Shown here piece after piece: positions 32,770 through 42,509 of a DNA stretch of 64,000 nt. The stretch is from Leishmania martiniquensis (Eukaryota; Euglenozoa; Kinetoplastea; Trypanosomatida; Trypanosomatidae). The position numbers were made by a program, and so were the translations under genes. The DNA lies in the NCBI RefSeq assembly GCF_017916325.1, contig NC_090163.1, positions 317,501 to 381,500 of the forward strand, written 5' to 3'. Position 1 is the first letter of the stretch, and every line of letters begins with the position of its first letter. Under the pieces are notes generated by a model that saw nothing but the letters and a program-made list of their open reading frames with translations, made no database searches and was not told where the DNA came from.

Positions 32770-33782
32770 AATAGAGAGGAAAGGCGCGCCAAACAGGCGA
32801 TGGGGTTCGGCCGAAGCGCGAGGAGAAGCTGGCGCGAACGCGTGCAGATGGAACGCTGGCAGGGTAGCGAGGAAGGGGAGGAACAATGAAGGTCTCATGC
32901 TGTCGTCTCCGGCATGTTCTCAGCTTTCGTGCATGTGTGGGTGCCACGTGCATTGCTCTGCCCTTTGTGCCACTGATCCCTCCCCTCCCGTCTTCTCTCC
33001 AGTGGCCGGTCGCTCGCGCTTCCCGTTTTTGGTGCACCTGCGCTCACATTAAAAGGAGAGGACCGCGATGTGCTCCCGCTGCGTGTGCCGCTGATGCTGC
33101 TGCACGGGTCTCCTTCACGCCCTTTAGCGTGTTTGCGGCGCCCCCGGCGAGGAGGGGCGATGACAGAGGTGATGGGTGCGCCTATTTGTGCCCATGTTCG
33201 TGCATGAGCGGCCGCATCCAAACGACAGATGGCAGTCTGGCTCGCCTGGTGCGATTTTTCATTGACGGGTCTTTCTGATGTACAAGAGAACGCGCACGTA
33301 ATCTGCCCCCCTCCCCTGCCCCTCCGGCCTACTCTGGCCCTGCACTGCTCTCTTCTTTCCTTAGGAATACACACGCGCGCCTCTCTTTCTCTATTTATGT
33401 ATGCGCGCGTGTGTGTGTGAGGAAGGGGTGCCCCCTTTGAGAGTTGCAGAATACGGCCGACGCCCCGAGCACTTTGCAGTGTGGAGGTGGTGACAGGGAC
33501 AGCTGTACGCATCGTCACCTCAATGCTTATGTGTCCGCAGCGCTTTCTGTGCACCTCATCCTTTTTCCTCTCGGCCACCTCCTCGGCTACCCGCACATCC
33601 TCCGGGGCTGCCGTCCTTGCTTTTCCTCCTTGTGCTCTTCTCTGCCGCATCGCGCGCAAACAAACACCGCGCACGACGCATGCCAACCAATGTTGTGTGC
33701 ACACGCAAACAAAATGACGACCACACGTATGGACACGCGCTGACAGGGTGTACCGAGTGAACCTCTCTCTATTTATCTCACT
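32770..33782. other. Intergenic region before 40S S14
   Basis: No gene on either strand; a long reverse frame spanning 32.9-34.4 kb is an artefact overlapping S14. A TG run lies near 33409-33418. Pyrimidine tract and acceptor are at 33611-33746. Confidence 0.6.
33611..33746 (+). promoter_or_regulatory. Predicted trans-splicing acceptor of 40S S14
   Basis: Pyrimidine tract at 33611-33650. The first AG after it is in TGACAG (33745-33746), about 95 bases downstream, leaving a 36-nt leader. An ATG at 33715 lies before the AG and would be removed by splicing. Confidence 0.6.
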
Positions 33783-34217
33783 ATGTCCAAGAAGCAGGAA
33801 GTCAGGGAGTACGGCCCGAACGTGAAGAAGGGCGACCTTGTGTACGGCGTCGTGCACATCTTCGCCTCTTTCAACGACACGTTCGTCCATGTCACGGACA
33901 TGTCCGGCCGCGAAACGTATGTGAAGGTCACCGGCGGTATGAAGGTGAAGGCTGACCGCGATGAGTCTTCCCCCTATGCGGCTATGATGGCGGCGCAGGA
34001 TGTGGTGGCCCGCTGCAAGGAGTGCGGCATCAACGCCCTGCACGTCAAGATGCGTGCTGTCGGCGGTGTTCGCACCAAGTCCCCTGGCCCTGGCGCCCAG
34101 GCCGCCCTCCGCGCTCTTGCCCGCGCCGGGATGAAGATTGGCCGCATCGAGGATGTCACCCCGATCCCGACCGACTCCACCCGTCGCAAGGGCTCCCGCC
34201 GTGGTCGCCGTCTGTAA
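33783..34217 (+). CDS. RPS14: 40S ribosomal protein S14 (uS11)
   Basis: 144 residues, standard eukaryotic length, from ATG 33783. A conserved uS11 core is visible throughout: [20 protein letters not shown], the [18 protein letters not shown] segment, and the very conserved C-terminal half with [24 protein letters not shown] sequence (here [10 protein letters not shown]) and the basic end [10 protein letters not shown]. uS11 sits on the platform of the small subunit near the mRNA exit and binds the 18S rRNA central domain. A single copy is seen here. Expression is presumably constitutive and governed by UTRs. Confidence 0.98.
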   Translation: MSKKQEVREYGPNVKKGDLVYGVVHIFASFNDTFVHVTDMSGRETYVKVTGGMKVKADRDESSPYAAMMAAQDVVARCKECGINALHVKMRAVGGVRTKSPGPGAQAALRALARAGMKIGRIEDVTPIPTDSTRRKGSRRGRRL

Positions 34218-35655
34218 GGCACCAGGCATGTGCCTGCAGATCGCCTTTCGAATGCAAGTCCGTCTCCGGCGGATAATTTGGTGTCGATGCGTGCACGCTC
34301 GCAGTGCCCTTTGATGAGCTCCCATGCAAGCGCTTGTCTCTGTGTGCTCGGGGCGTGGGTGCGCGCAACAGAAGAACAGAGGTCGCATGCACACACAGAC
34401 ACACACAGAGATGCATCCGCACCCGTTTAATCGCCAGAGCGGGCTCATCGGCAGCGATCTTGCCCCCAAAGGGGGAGTGGTGGTAGTCGCGTACTGGTTG
34501 AGCTATCCTCTGCCCCCTTCGGAGGTGGGCGGTGACCGTGGCGATGGGCGACATTTCGTGCTATCGCACGTTGGTGATCTTGCGCCGGTGCCGTCGCTGG
34601 TACGCAGTCCGCACTGAGTTCCTTGTGGTGGTTACGCCCCATCGTCGTTTCTCGCGTCATTTTGTCTCTGATTTTCGCTTCCGTTCGCTTCATTTCTGTC
34701 GCTGCCATAGGACGTATATCATTCCAACAAACAAATGCGCACGAGAGAGAGAAAGCGTGCCAGGAGACGACGAAGGTCAGAAGAGCAGCACTCACACGTG
34801 GGGCATCTGCGGGGCTATGCCGTATCCTGCAGGAAAGCCGGGCCCTGAACGGCTTCGGCCCATGCGCGTCTGAATGTGTCGAGGTGCGTGTGCACCTCCG
34901 CATTTGCCCTTCGGAGGAAGGGGGGAGGAGGAGGAGGGTGCGCGCGACGGTGTATGGAGGGAAGCGGGAAAGTGTGTGAGCCGCCCACGCACACTACACG
35001 TAGACGCCTACTAGCGAGGAAGGGCTTGCTATTTTCAGCAGAGAAACGGAGGAGCGGAGTCGCACGCGGTGCAGTCGCAGTGGCAGAGCTGTGCAGCATG
35101 CGCTCCTGGCGGTCATGGCCACCTCATCCGTTTGTACCGTTCTGCTTCGGCACAGTGTGCTGCCCTTTTCGATCTCTCTGTTTCTCCACCCTTCCCTTGC
35201 CATCGTCGTGCCTGCGCTCTCATGTCTGATGCGCTCGATATGTTTACTCCTTTCCCCCCTCTCTCTCCTTCATGTCTTCCTTCCCTTCTTCCGTGCGTGG
35301 CGTTGCCTGCACTCTTCACGGCGCTGTGTGCGTTTGGATGGGCTTGGTTTCGTCCACCGGCCGCACCCCCACCCTCATGCAGTCCTTCTCGGGGATACGT
35401 TCACCGCTTGTTTCCCCATTCCCTGTCTGGACTCAGTCGCGCACGCCTATTCACTTCACCGATACGAAAAAGAGCTCTTTTCGTGTCAGCACCTGTGGAT
35501 CTGTCCCTGCTGCGCGCGCCCGTCGACGTTCGTGATCGCGCGGCATCCACGTAAGTGCGCCGGCAATCATCGCTGTGAAGCACAAGCGCTCACAAGGATT
35601 GCATTCACGCCCGCAGAGTCGCGAAGAGGCGCTCCCATAAAGAACAAGACGAACA
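34218..35655. other. Intergenic region, 1.4 kb
   Basis: No gene seen. The first half (34250-34900) is mixed sequence with inverted G/C clusters around 34465-34535 and 34890-34925, a candidate for a degenerate SIDER-type retroposon that I cannot confirm by eye. The second half (35150-35300) is pyrimidine-rich. Confidence 0.5.
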
Positions 35656-36144
35656 ATGAGTGCGAACGTGAATTTCTCAGCTAGCGCGAGGATGGCGAAC
35701 GGGGCGCTGTCAACAGCGGCCGCTTCGGCACCGTTGGTGCCCACCTCTAAAAGCAACGCACCGGGCTCGGCCAAGAGCAAGAGTCACATGATCTTGCCCT
35801 ATGAGGTGCTCTTCAACCTCTTAGGTCGCCGGGTGACAGTGCTGCTCACGAGAGGTTACCAGGAACTGGAGGGTAACTTGGAGTCTGTAGACAGTGACAG
35901 GGGCGACATGCTCTTGTCCGAGGTGGTGCGCTACACCTGGGAACCTTCGCGCTCACGAGATGAGGAGACCGCCGCTGCTGCCGCAGGTGCGGGACAAGGC
36001 ACATCTGGCGACGGCACTGAGGAGGACGCGTTTTGCAGGTGCTTTGGTGGGGGTCAGCGCCGTGAGCTGAGCCGGTGCCGTCAAGCGATGGTCAACAGCT
36101 CATTTGTCGCCCTCGTCACACCCACGCTCTTCATACCAGTGTAG
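35656..36144 (+). CDS. LSm5-like Sm-fold protein
   Basis: 162 residues from ATG 35656. After a roughly 43-residue Ala/Ser-rich leader, the Sm1 motif follows: ILPYEVLFNLLGRRVTVLL, then LEGNLESVDSDRGDMLLSEV with the invariant Gly and Asp. The Sm2 strand is VNSSFVALVTP. The opening ILPxE and the Asn-rather-than-Arg Sm2 are most like LSm5 among the LSm2-8 ring that binds U6 snRNA. The two motifs are separated by about 45 residues of low-complexity acidic and Ala/Gly-rich sequence (loop 4), much longer than in LSm5 of other eukaryotes. Kinetoplastid Sm proteins often have such additions. Other LSm or Sm variants are possible. Confidence 0.72.
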   Translation: MSANVNFSASARMANGALSTAAASAPLVPTSKSNAPGSAKSKSHMILPYEVLFNLLGRRVTVLLTRGYQELEGNLESVDSDRGDMLLSEVVRYTWEPSRSRDEETAAAAAGAGQGTSGDGTEEDAFCRCFGGGQRRELSRCRQAMVNSSFVALVTPTLFIPV

Positions 36145-37124
36145 CGGCTGCGAGTGCGGCGAGCACGTAGACGCGTGCGCCCCTTTGGTATCCGGCATCG
36201 CAGTGCCGGCTTGTGGCGCGAAGGGGGGAGGGGACGGCTCCGTGCGGCTGCGGATAAGTGGCCCCTTTTTGTGTATGTCTCTGTGTGTATGCGTGTGTCT
36301 GTTCTTCTCTGGCGCCTCGCTCCTTGGCCTCCCTCCTCTATGCATGCTGGGGTGCGCGTAGTGCGGGGGTGGAAGCGGACTGTTTTGCAGGTCGCATCGG
36401 TCCTCTGTCTCTGTCTCTCTCTCTCTCTCGCTCAGCCGCTATGTTGCTGTTATGCGCTCGACACGGGTGAAAGCGGTATTCGCTACCGGAGGCGGGGATG
36501 GACAGCGCCAAAGGAGGAGCCTTCAGGGAGGATGGCACGGCGGCGACTTGCCGTCGCGCCCCTGCTGTTGCAGGTGAGCGAGTCCATCTGCGGAGAGGTG
36601 CTTCTCCACTACACCAGTTCCTCTCACCAACTCTTCCTTGTATGCTTGCAGGAGCTTGTCTGCCCTCTACCTCGCAGCTCTGTGCCATTCATCGTCTCCT
36701 TCCCGTCACCCATCTCCTCCCCTATGCGACGAGCGCGCCTCACGGCGTTCCCTTTGTACCCCTTTTACCGTGCCACTCCTCAAATTCTTTCGCTTCCACC
36801 ACTGCGGCTGGTGTGGTGTTTGCTGTTGCTACTGTTGTGCGGTGTGTGTGTGTGAACCTGGCCGTGGTGGCTCCACGAAACCTTTGCTTCCTTTGGAGAG
36901 AGAGCCGCACCACATCTTTGTCCCCCCCGCTCCTTCCCCCGTCTTCCTCTTTCTCTCTGCCCTCCCTTCCCGACCTCTCGGCCTTCACTTTACCCCCCCC
37001 AAACAATCTCAGCATTGCATCCTTGACGCTGCGTGCGTTGGTGGACGCGCTCAAGCCTGCGCCCTTCTCCCTCCACGTGACTCCGGTGGGGATCCGTTGC
37101 GGCAGTACCTCACGTAAAGGTTGT
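36145..37124. other. Intergenic region, 1.0 kb
   Basis: No separate gene. A CT run at about 36405-36432 and pyrimidine stretches at 36595-36725 and 36920-37000 lead into the next gene. The open frame through this area is the upstream, non-ATG or low-complexity extension of the 37125 gene. Confidence 0.6.
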
Positions 37125-37847
37125 ATGTCTCGATTACCGAACCGGTTATCCGGTGGCATTGCCCGTGCCAACCTGGTGAACCATGACGCTTTTGTCAAGC
37201 CCATGAGCTTGAACCCCTTCCTTGGCGCCGTTCACGATGGCATCAGCACTGGCTACCACCAGGGCTTTTCAGCCAAGCCCATTCATTGGCTGTACCGCTT
37301 TCGCTACAACCTTCTTCCGCAAGGCATGTCTGGTGGCTTCTTCTCGCGCAACCCTTACGGCCGCTTTGTGCACTGGCTTGAGGTTAGCACGATCGAGAAG
37401 GTGCGATTGCAGCTCATGACGGTGGAGTCAATGCCCGTCTCGGTGCTGGTCAGTATTGTGGTCGTTTACTCGTTGTGGTTCTCGTACCGCCTCGCTTTCC
37501 TGCACCCCGACATCACCCTCTACAACCTCGGCCTGTGGTCCACCAAGCCGTGGGTGCAGCAGCAGCGCTTCAACAAGAAGATCGACATTGACCAGCCAGT
37601 GTACCGCTGGGTTCACCGCGTGCCAGAGTTCCTGATCAACGACCCAATCCGTGAGATGTACAAGCTAAAGATCGCCGCGAACGACCCGTATCTGGAGTAC
37701 CTGCGCAGCATCGGGCGCGAGGAGGAGCTTACCGTGTACGAGAAGGACCGCGCGGACGGGGCTGGAAACATTCGTCCGCTGAACATCGGCCATGAAGACC
37801 GCAGCGGTCACAACCCGGGCCCACTGACGGCAGGCCACGGTATCTAG
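37125..37847 (+). CDS. Single-span, probably mitochondrial membrane protein
   Basis: 240 residues from the ATG at 37125 (MSRLPNRLSGG). The same frame is open for 209 codons upstream, but that part is pyrimidine-derived Ser/Pro/Leu-rich sequence and I take it as leader. The N-terminus is basic without early acidic residues, as in mitochondrial presequences. One clear transmembrane helix lies around residues 106-128 (SVLVSIVVVYSLWFSYRLAF). It is flanked by aromatic- and Arg-rich soluble segments such as HWLYRFRYNLLPQG and KPWVQQQRFNKKIDIDQPVYRW. This layout is common for accessory subunits of respiratory complexes or ATP synthase in trypanosomatids; the specific complex is not identifiable here. 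Confidence 0.82.
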   Translation: MSRLPNRLSGGIARANLVNHDAFVKPMSLNPFLGAVHDGISTGYHQGFSAKPIHWLYRFRYNLLPQGMSGGFFSRNPYGRFVHWLEVSTIEKVRLQLMTVESMPVSVLVSIVVVYSLWFSYRLAFLHPDITLYNLGLWSTKPWVQQQRFNKKIDIDQPVYRWVHRVPEFLINDPIREMYKLKIAANDPYLEYLRSIGREEELTVYEKDRADGAGNIRPLNIGHEDRSGHNPGPLTAGHGI

Positions 37848-38447
37848 GAGCGCGCTAGTGGGCCTTTCGCGTACAGGTTGGACATAGGTGTTCCCCCTTT
37901 CGCTTCACGCTTTACATGAGAGCACGGTGGCTCTGACTCACGCAAGCGTCACCGCCGCGACGACTTCGCTCTCTACCGCGTGTGTTCTGGTCTGAGATGC
38001 CGTGCCTGCTTTCTTTTTCGTGGCGCCTGCATAGGCCACAGAGAGAGGGAGTAACGCGCAGACAGGCAGGCAGACCGATACGCCCCTACGCAACCATACG
38101 TACCCGCTTAGTCGCATCACCCGCCATGCTTCTTTCATCGGTTGGAAGCGCTTTGTGGCAATGGTCTTCGCTTCCTTTTTTTCGCTCTATTTTCCACCGA
38201 TTTTCCACTTGACAACGGCACCGTTGCACGCGAACCTTTTTGGTCTCGCTGTTTCCTCAGCCCCCCCTCCTCCTCTTCTTTGCCCTCACCCTGCCCCACC
38301 CCTCCTCTCCCCTTCCCCCTCACGTCGTCGTTCACATGGCCTGCAGCGGCACCCCCTCACTCCCGACTCGCACACTTAGACACACCATTTTTTCAGGGTG
38401 GTCCCCGAAAACAGGCATGCATGTTTGCATGAGGGGCAGAAGGAATG

Positions 38448-38479
38448 CATGAGCGTGCTAATATACAAGCACGCTCATG
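38448..38479. repeat. Perfect 12-bp inverted repeat, 8-base loop
   Basis: CATGAGCGTGCT (38448-38459) and AGCACGCTCATG (38468-38479) are exact reverse complements around the AT-rich loop AATATACA. No mismatch. Confidence 0.92.
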
Positions 38480-39124
38480 GACAAGGACATCCACACGCGT
38501 GTGCGAGTGTGTGTGTGTGGAGGAGGGGGTCGCAGTGCGTAGGAGAGGGGAGGGAGATGGGATGTATGTACGCAGTCAAGTCCCCCAGTCTCGAACACAT
38601 AGAAGACGGAGCAACTCTGTTGCGGAGAGTGAAGGAGGCCGTACGAAAAGCGGGGGCAAAGCTGCGAGATGTGCGGTACGTTCTCCTCGCTCACGCCCGC
38701 AAAAAGAGCCCCACCCCACCCCCACAAACTTATTCACGCACAGAGAACGGAGATGGTCATACATCGCATTATTTGACGAAAAGGGACTGGCCACGAGGGT
38801 AACGGCCGCGCAAGGCTGCCGGGTGAGAGGGCTTCACCGACGCTATTTTTGTTTTCCTGCTCTTCCCCTTTCCCCTTATCACTTAGGGTGCCTCCTGAGC
38901 TTTTCTTCCCTGTTTGGCTTACAAAGAGCCGTTTGGCCTTTCCCCTTAACACTCATCTAGTAGTCCCCCCTCCCCCCTTCTCCCTTCTCTGCCACTTTGC
39001 GCCGAATCCCAATCAATCCACTGCTCCCCCCAGCAGGCGTGCAGCCGTCCTGCTCCCTTCTTCCTCCTTCTTTCCCTCTCTGTGAGCGTGTCTGTGCCTT
39101 GGAGCGTGGATGCTGGTCTGTCTG

Positions 39125-39141
39125 TATGTGTGTGTGTGTGT
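39125..39141. repeat. TG microsatellite
   Basis: Uninterrupted TG alternation, followed by TATGCG. Confidence 0.85.
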
Positions 39142-39500
39142 GTATGCGTGCGCCTGTGTGCTGGCGGCATCAAAAAATAAGACCAGTAGTGAAGAAGAGT
39201 CAGCGAGTCTCGCCCTCTTCCCCCCCTCCACAGCCCCCACCCGTTGGTTCCTCTTATGCTATGCGAGCGTGTGTGTGTTAGCGTCATTTCTCCCTCTCCT
39301 TCCCCCTTCCCTTTTTTATATTTTATTTGCGGACCCCTCTGACTTGTGGTTTCCATTTTTTCTTTTCTCTTTGCCCTTTCACGTGTCGTCAGTGTATTTC
39401 ACTCGTTGGCATCGGCGCTTTCACCCCTCTCCCCCTCCCTTCCCCTTCTCCGTATACACACGAGCGCGTCGGCGTGAAAAGGTGAGGTGTGTCTACGCAA

Positions 39501-39526
39501 ACATACATATACGTATATATATATAT
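39501..39526. repeat. ACAT/TA microsatellite
   Basis: ACATACATATACGTATATATATATAT-type sequence: two ACAT units then alternating TA. Unusually AT-rich for this GC-rich window. Confidence 0.85.
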
Positions 39527-42044
39527 CAGATGAATAAGGATGGGCAGGTCAGGGAAGGGACCGGAGAGAGGGACTGGGGAGGTGGGTACAGGCGTGCCTC
39601 ATGTGAGTGAAGATGGCCACACACACACACAGAAGCACCACACTGAGTGTCTTGTCACCGGTCTTCGCTACTGCTTCTGCAGCGGTGCCTCCGTGGCTGC
39701 GCATGTTGCACAGGTGGCAATAACGACCGCAGGCGGTGGTGGTGGTGGCTGGCCGCTTTACTTTACCCCTTTCCCTCTCTCAAGGCCGATGCTCAGAGGG
39801 CACTGCTGCGCCCCCTCTTTCTGGAGAAGCGCTGCTGCTCCATCTCGATGCACGCGCCACTCGGAAGAGCAGTGCTCCGTCCCTCTCTCTTTCCCTGCTT
39901 TGATACACACATATATATATGTATTTATATTTATACATATCGATCGGTTTTGCCCTCAGAGCCGCCTGCGACGCCGTATTTTCTTTCGCCGGTGTCCTCC
40001 ATCAAAAAAGGCAAAGTAGAGAATACGCAGCGACTGTTCCGCTTCGCAAAGACACACTCGCGCAAACACGCGGGTGAAGAGAAAGAACGAGAGCACTGCA
40101 GAATCGTCAGCTAACAGGGAGCGCAGTGCAGTGTTGTGCGCGTAGCAATGCAAAAAGAAGTGAATGACGGGGACGCAGAGAATACTGTGACCCGAGGTGG
40201 GCGCCGATGTGCACTACCAACAACTACGGTGAGACGGCTTTGATGCGGGGCTTTTCCTACTCACCTCATGAGGCCTCTTTTCTGTCGGACTCCTCGGCAA
40301 AGCTTGCTCATCGAGACGATGTGCAAGCAAGGGCGCTTCTAGCAGCTTTCATGCTCCTCTGCTAAGCGTCTGCTAGAGGAGATAGGCGGAAAGAAAGCGA
40401 GCGAGTGGTTATGCGCTTCCGTCTTGTACACCCCCTGCCCCTCTCTTTCGCTGTTCTTTGTGGGGGCCTTTTCAACCTGTCCTACTCACGAGCGGTCTAT
40501 CGGTCAGCGACTCTCTTCCTCGCATCTTCGTCTTCCGGTAGCGCCGCCCGTGGGAGCACTTTCCTCACCTCTTTCACAGTCTCACGTTGTGCCCTCTGCT
40601 GTACATTTGCGGTGCCTTCCGCACAAGGCCCCTCCCACCCCATACACACAAACATTTTTTTTTTGCGGTGTCAAACAGGGATTCGCCTCCTTGCCTGCGA
40701 GCGAGGCCCGTGCGGGTGTTCTGTGCACGCGTAGGCGCTTTGCGGCACGCGCTCCGCCCACGAAAAAAAAGAAGAATACGGAGAACGGCACGTCGATCAC
40801 CGAAGTCCTACGCAGGCAGAGCATGGGATGTGTATGATGATGTTAGTGTACTAGCTCCGGCCGCGCGTGCTCTGCTCAGCGCAGTCCCAATGCCTCATCA
40901 GCGGGCCAAAAGACGCGCATGAATGTATGCCGCACACATTTCCGGCACGTAGCTGGCCGCCCACAGAGGCTCCTTCGCGAGCAAGAGGAAGACAGTTGAG
41001 CACAAGCGGGACGGAAGGAGCCATCGCTTCAGCACTGCTGATCACATGGTCGTCCAGCGCATGCCCGGGAGATCAGCGGAGGTGCTGATAAGAAGCAGCT
41101 CGTGCGACGCGGCCGCGCTCTTCTTGCTGCAGAAGAGGCCGCTGTGGTGCCCGTAGGTGGGTATCGTTCATAGGACTTCCTTCTTGCGCCGCTCGTAAAC
41201 GTTTTTGTTCCTTGGTAGGGTGAGCTGGAACGTTTTTCGGTCATGGCACAATGCCTGAGCACTATGTGGCGCTGAAGGCACTCAAGAAGAGCCCGCCGTC
41301 CGCGCAGGTGCGCTACACCCCGACGACCCCGAGGCGTTATCGGCTGCCTCACTCAGCGGCAGTGGTCACGGAGGACTTTTGTCCGCCTTCAACGAATCAC
41401 ACAAATGCCGCCCGAAGGGGGCCTCTGGCCATTAGTGCGCGCGCGTTCGAGGCACCCGGGGAGCGCTCCCTACTTATCGTTTCCGTGCCGTATCGCTTGG
41501 CTGCCGCGTACGACGATGAGACCCTGCGGCCTGTCGACGCCCCTCCCCCATCTCGGCGCTGCTGCTGAGTGCGAGCATGGCGGTGTGTGCCGTGAGCGTT
41601 GCGAAAAAGCAAGGTAAGCTGGCGCGCGGTCGACGCCTTCTGTCCGTGGCTTTGCCTCATCTGTGCACGTTAGGAGAGTTTAGGGCAACCGGCGTATCTT
41701 TTCACTTCGGCATCCGCTACCGCCGTCGCTGTGCGTCCTTTCCTCGCACCCTTCTGGCTCGGCTCTTGGGGTCCCGTTTTCCATGGCTCTTCGTGCGCTG
41801 AGGATGCGGCGCAGCACACCATCCCCTGTCTCCCTCCCCCGCCTTCTCTCTTCTCGTGGCCCCGTCGATTTTATTTTGCACTCGGCTGAGATGAGCGACG
41901 TGTGAGCAGCGATTAGCTTTGCGCACAACGTTGTCGTTTGGACGCAGGGACGAGGTGAAGTTGTAGAGGGTGCACACTCTTCCAGAAAGTCCGACGCATA
42001 CTCACGCTTGGCACTCCTTCTCTCGACGCGCCTCGCAACGAGAC

Positions 42045-42509
42045 ATGCTGTTTCCACAGCCGGTATTCTTGGCGGTGGCTGGTGGGGGGGCGCTCCTGAG
42101 CGTGGCGCATTACTTTGTGAAAGTCCGAAGTGTCACGGGTCAGGTCCCTGTGCATTTCAATCTTTTCGGCCTCCCGGATAGCACCGCCGCGCCGTGGGCG
42201 TTCGTCATGTACCCCATCATGTCCGTGGGGCTGGCCGCGGTCATGATGTACACTGCACTTGCACCAAGGGCAACTGCAGTGCTGCTAAACAATTCAGTGG
42301 AGCAAGTATCGGCACGCGCCTCACTGTTGTGGGGGCAGTTTGCCGTCTTGACTTGTCAATACTATGCAGCTAGCATCGCTGAAGGCAGCGCCGAGCGGGT
42401 GCCAACGCCGGTGATGTGCGCGCTGTATGGTGCGCTGGCTGCCGTGTCAGCTGCCGTGCTGGCGACCAAGAATACGATACAAAGCCGGCGACGATGCGCC
42501 TTCCCCTAG
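42045..42509 (+). CDS. Small DUF1648-like membrane protein
   Basis: 154 residues from ATG 42045; the 25-codon upstream extension lacks an ATG start and is omitted. Four hydrophobic helices are visible (about 5-22, 46-68, 88-108 and 122-142). Between the first and second lies VPVHFNLFGLPDSTAAPW, which fits the DUF1648 signature (P-x-H-F-N-x-x-G-x-P-D, with a basic or polar residue then W). This domain occurs in bacterial SdpI-type membrane proteins and in scattered eukaryotic proteins of unknown role. The C-terminus is short and basic. It is separated by 4.2 kb from the previous gene and sits immediately upstream of the retroelement region. Confidence 0.78.
   Translation: MLFPQPVFLAVAGGGALLSVAHYFVKVRSVTGQVPVHFNLFGLPDSTAAPWAFVMYPIMSVGLAAVMMYTALAPRATAVLLNNSVEQVSARASLLWGQFAVLTCQYYAASIAEGSAERVPTPVMCALYGALAAVSAAVLATKNTIQSRRRCAFP

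Larger units (their letters stand above)
37848..42044. other. Longest gene-free stretch, 4.2 kb
   Basis: No gene I can support. It includes a perfect 12-bp hairpin (38448-38479), a TG microsatellite (39125-39141), CA/TA microsatellites (39501-39526, about 39618-39630 and 39906-39920), pyrimidine tracts (38230-38330, 38960-39080 and 39410-39460) and, from about 40850 to 42040, mixed sequence with few pyrimidine tracts. A 105-codon frame at 41251-41568 begins with ATG but shows no recognisable features. The stretch may hold a noncoding RNA, decayed mobile DNA or a lost gene. Confidence 0.5.

Noticed and set aside
32895..34469. A 524-codon open frame on the - strand
   Set aside because: It runs antisense through the whole of 40S S14 and through microsatellite DNA; its translation is Arg/His/Cys-rich low complexity. 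Explained by GC-rich third positions of S14 on the other strand.
36498..37124. N-terminal extension of the 37125 gene by 209 codons
   Set aside because: The added part is translation of pyrimidine-rich DNA (Ser/Leu/Pro-rich), typical of a leader and splice-acceptor region. The basic N-terminus at 37125 fits a real start better.
41251..41568. 105-codon frame beginning with ATG (MPEHYVALKALKK)
   Set aside because: Not low complexity, but no hydrophobic core pattern, no motif and no acceptor nearby that favours it. Left as part of the long gap.
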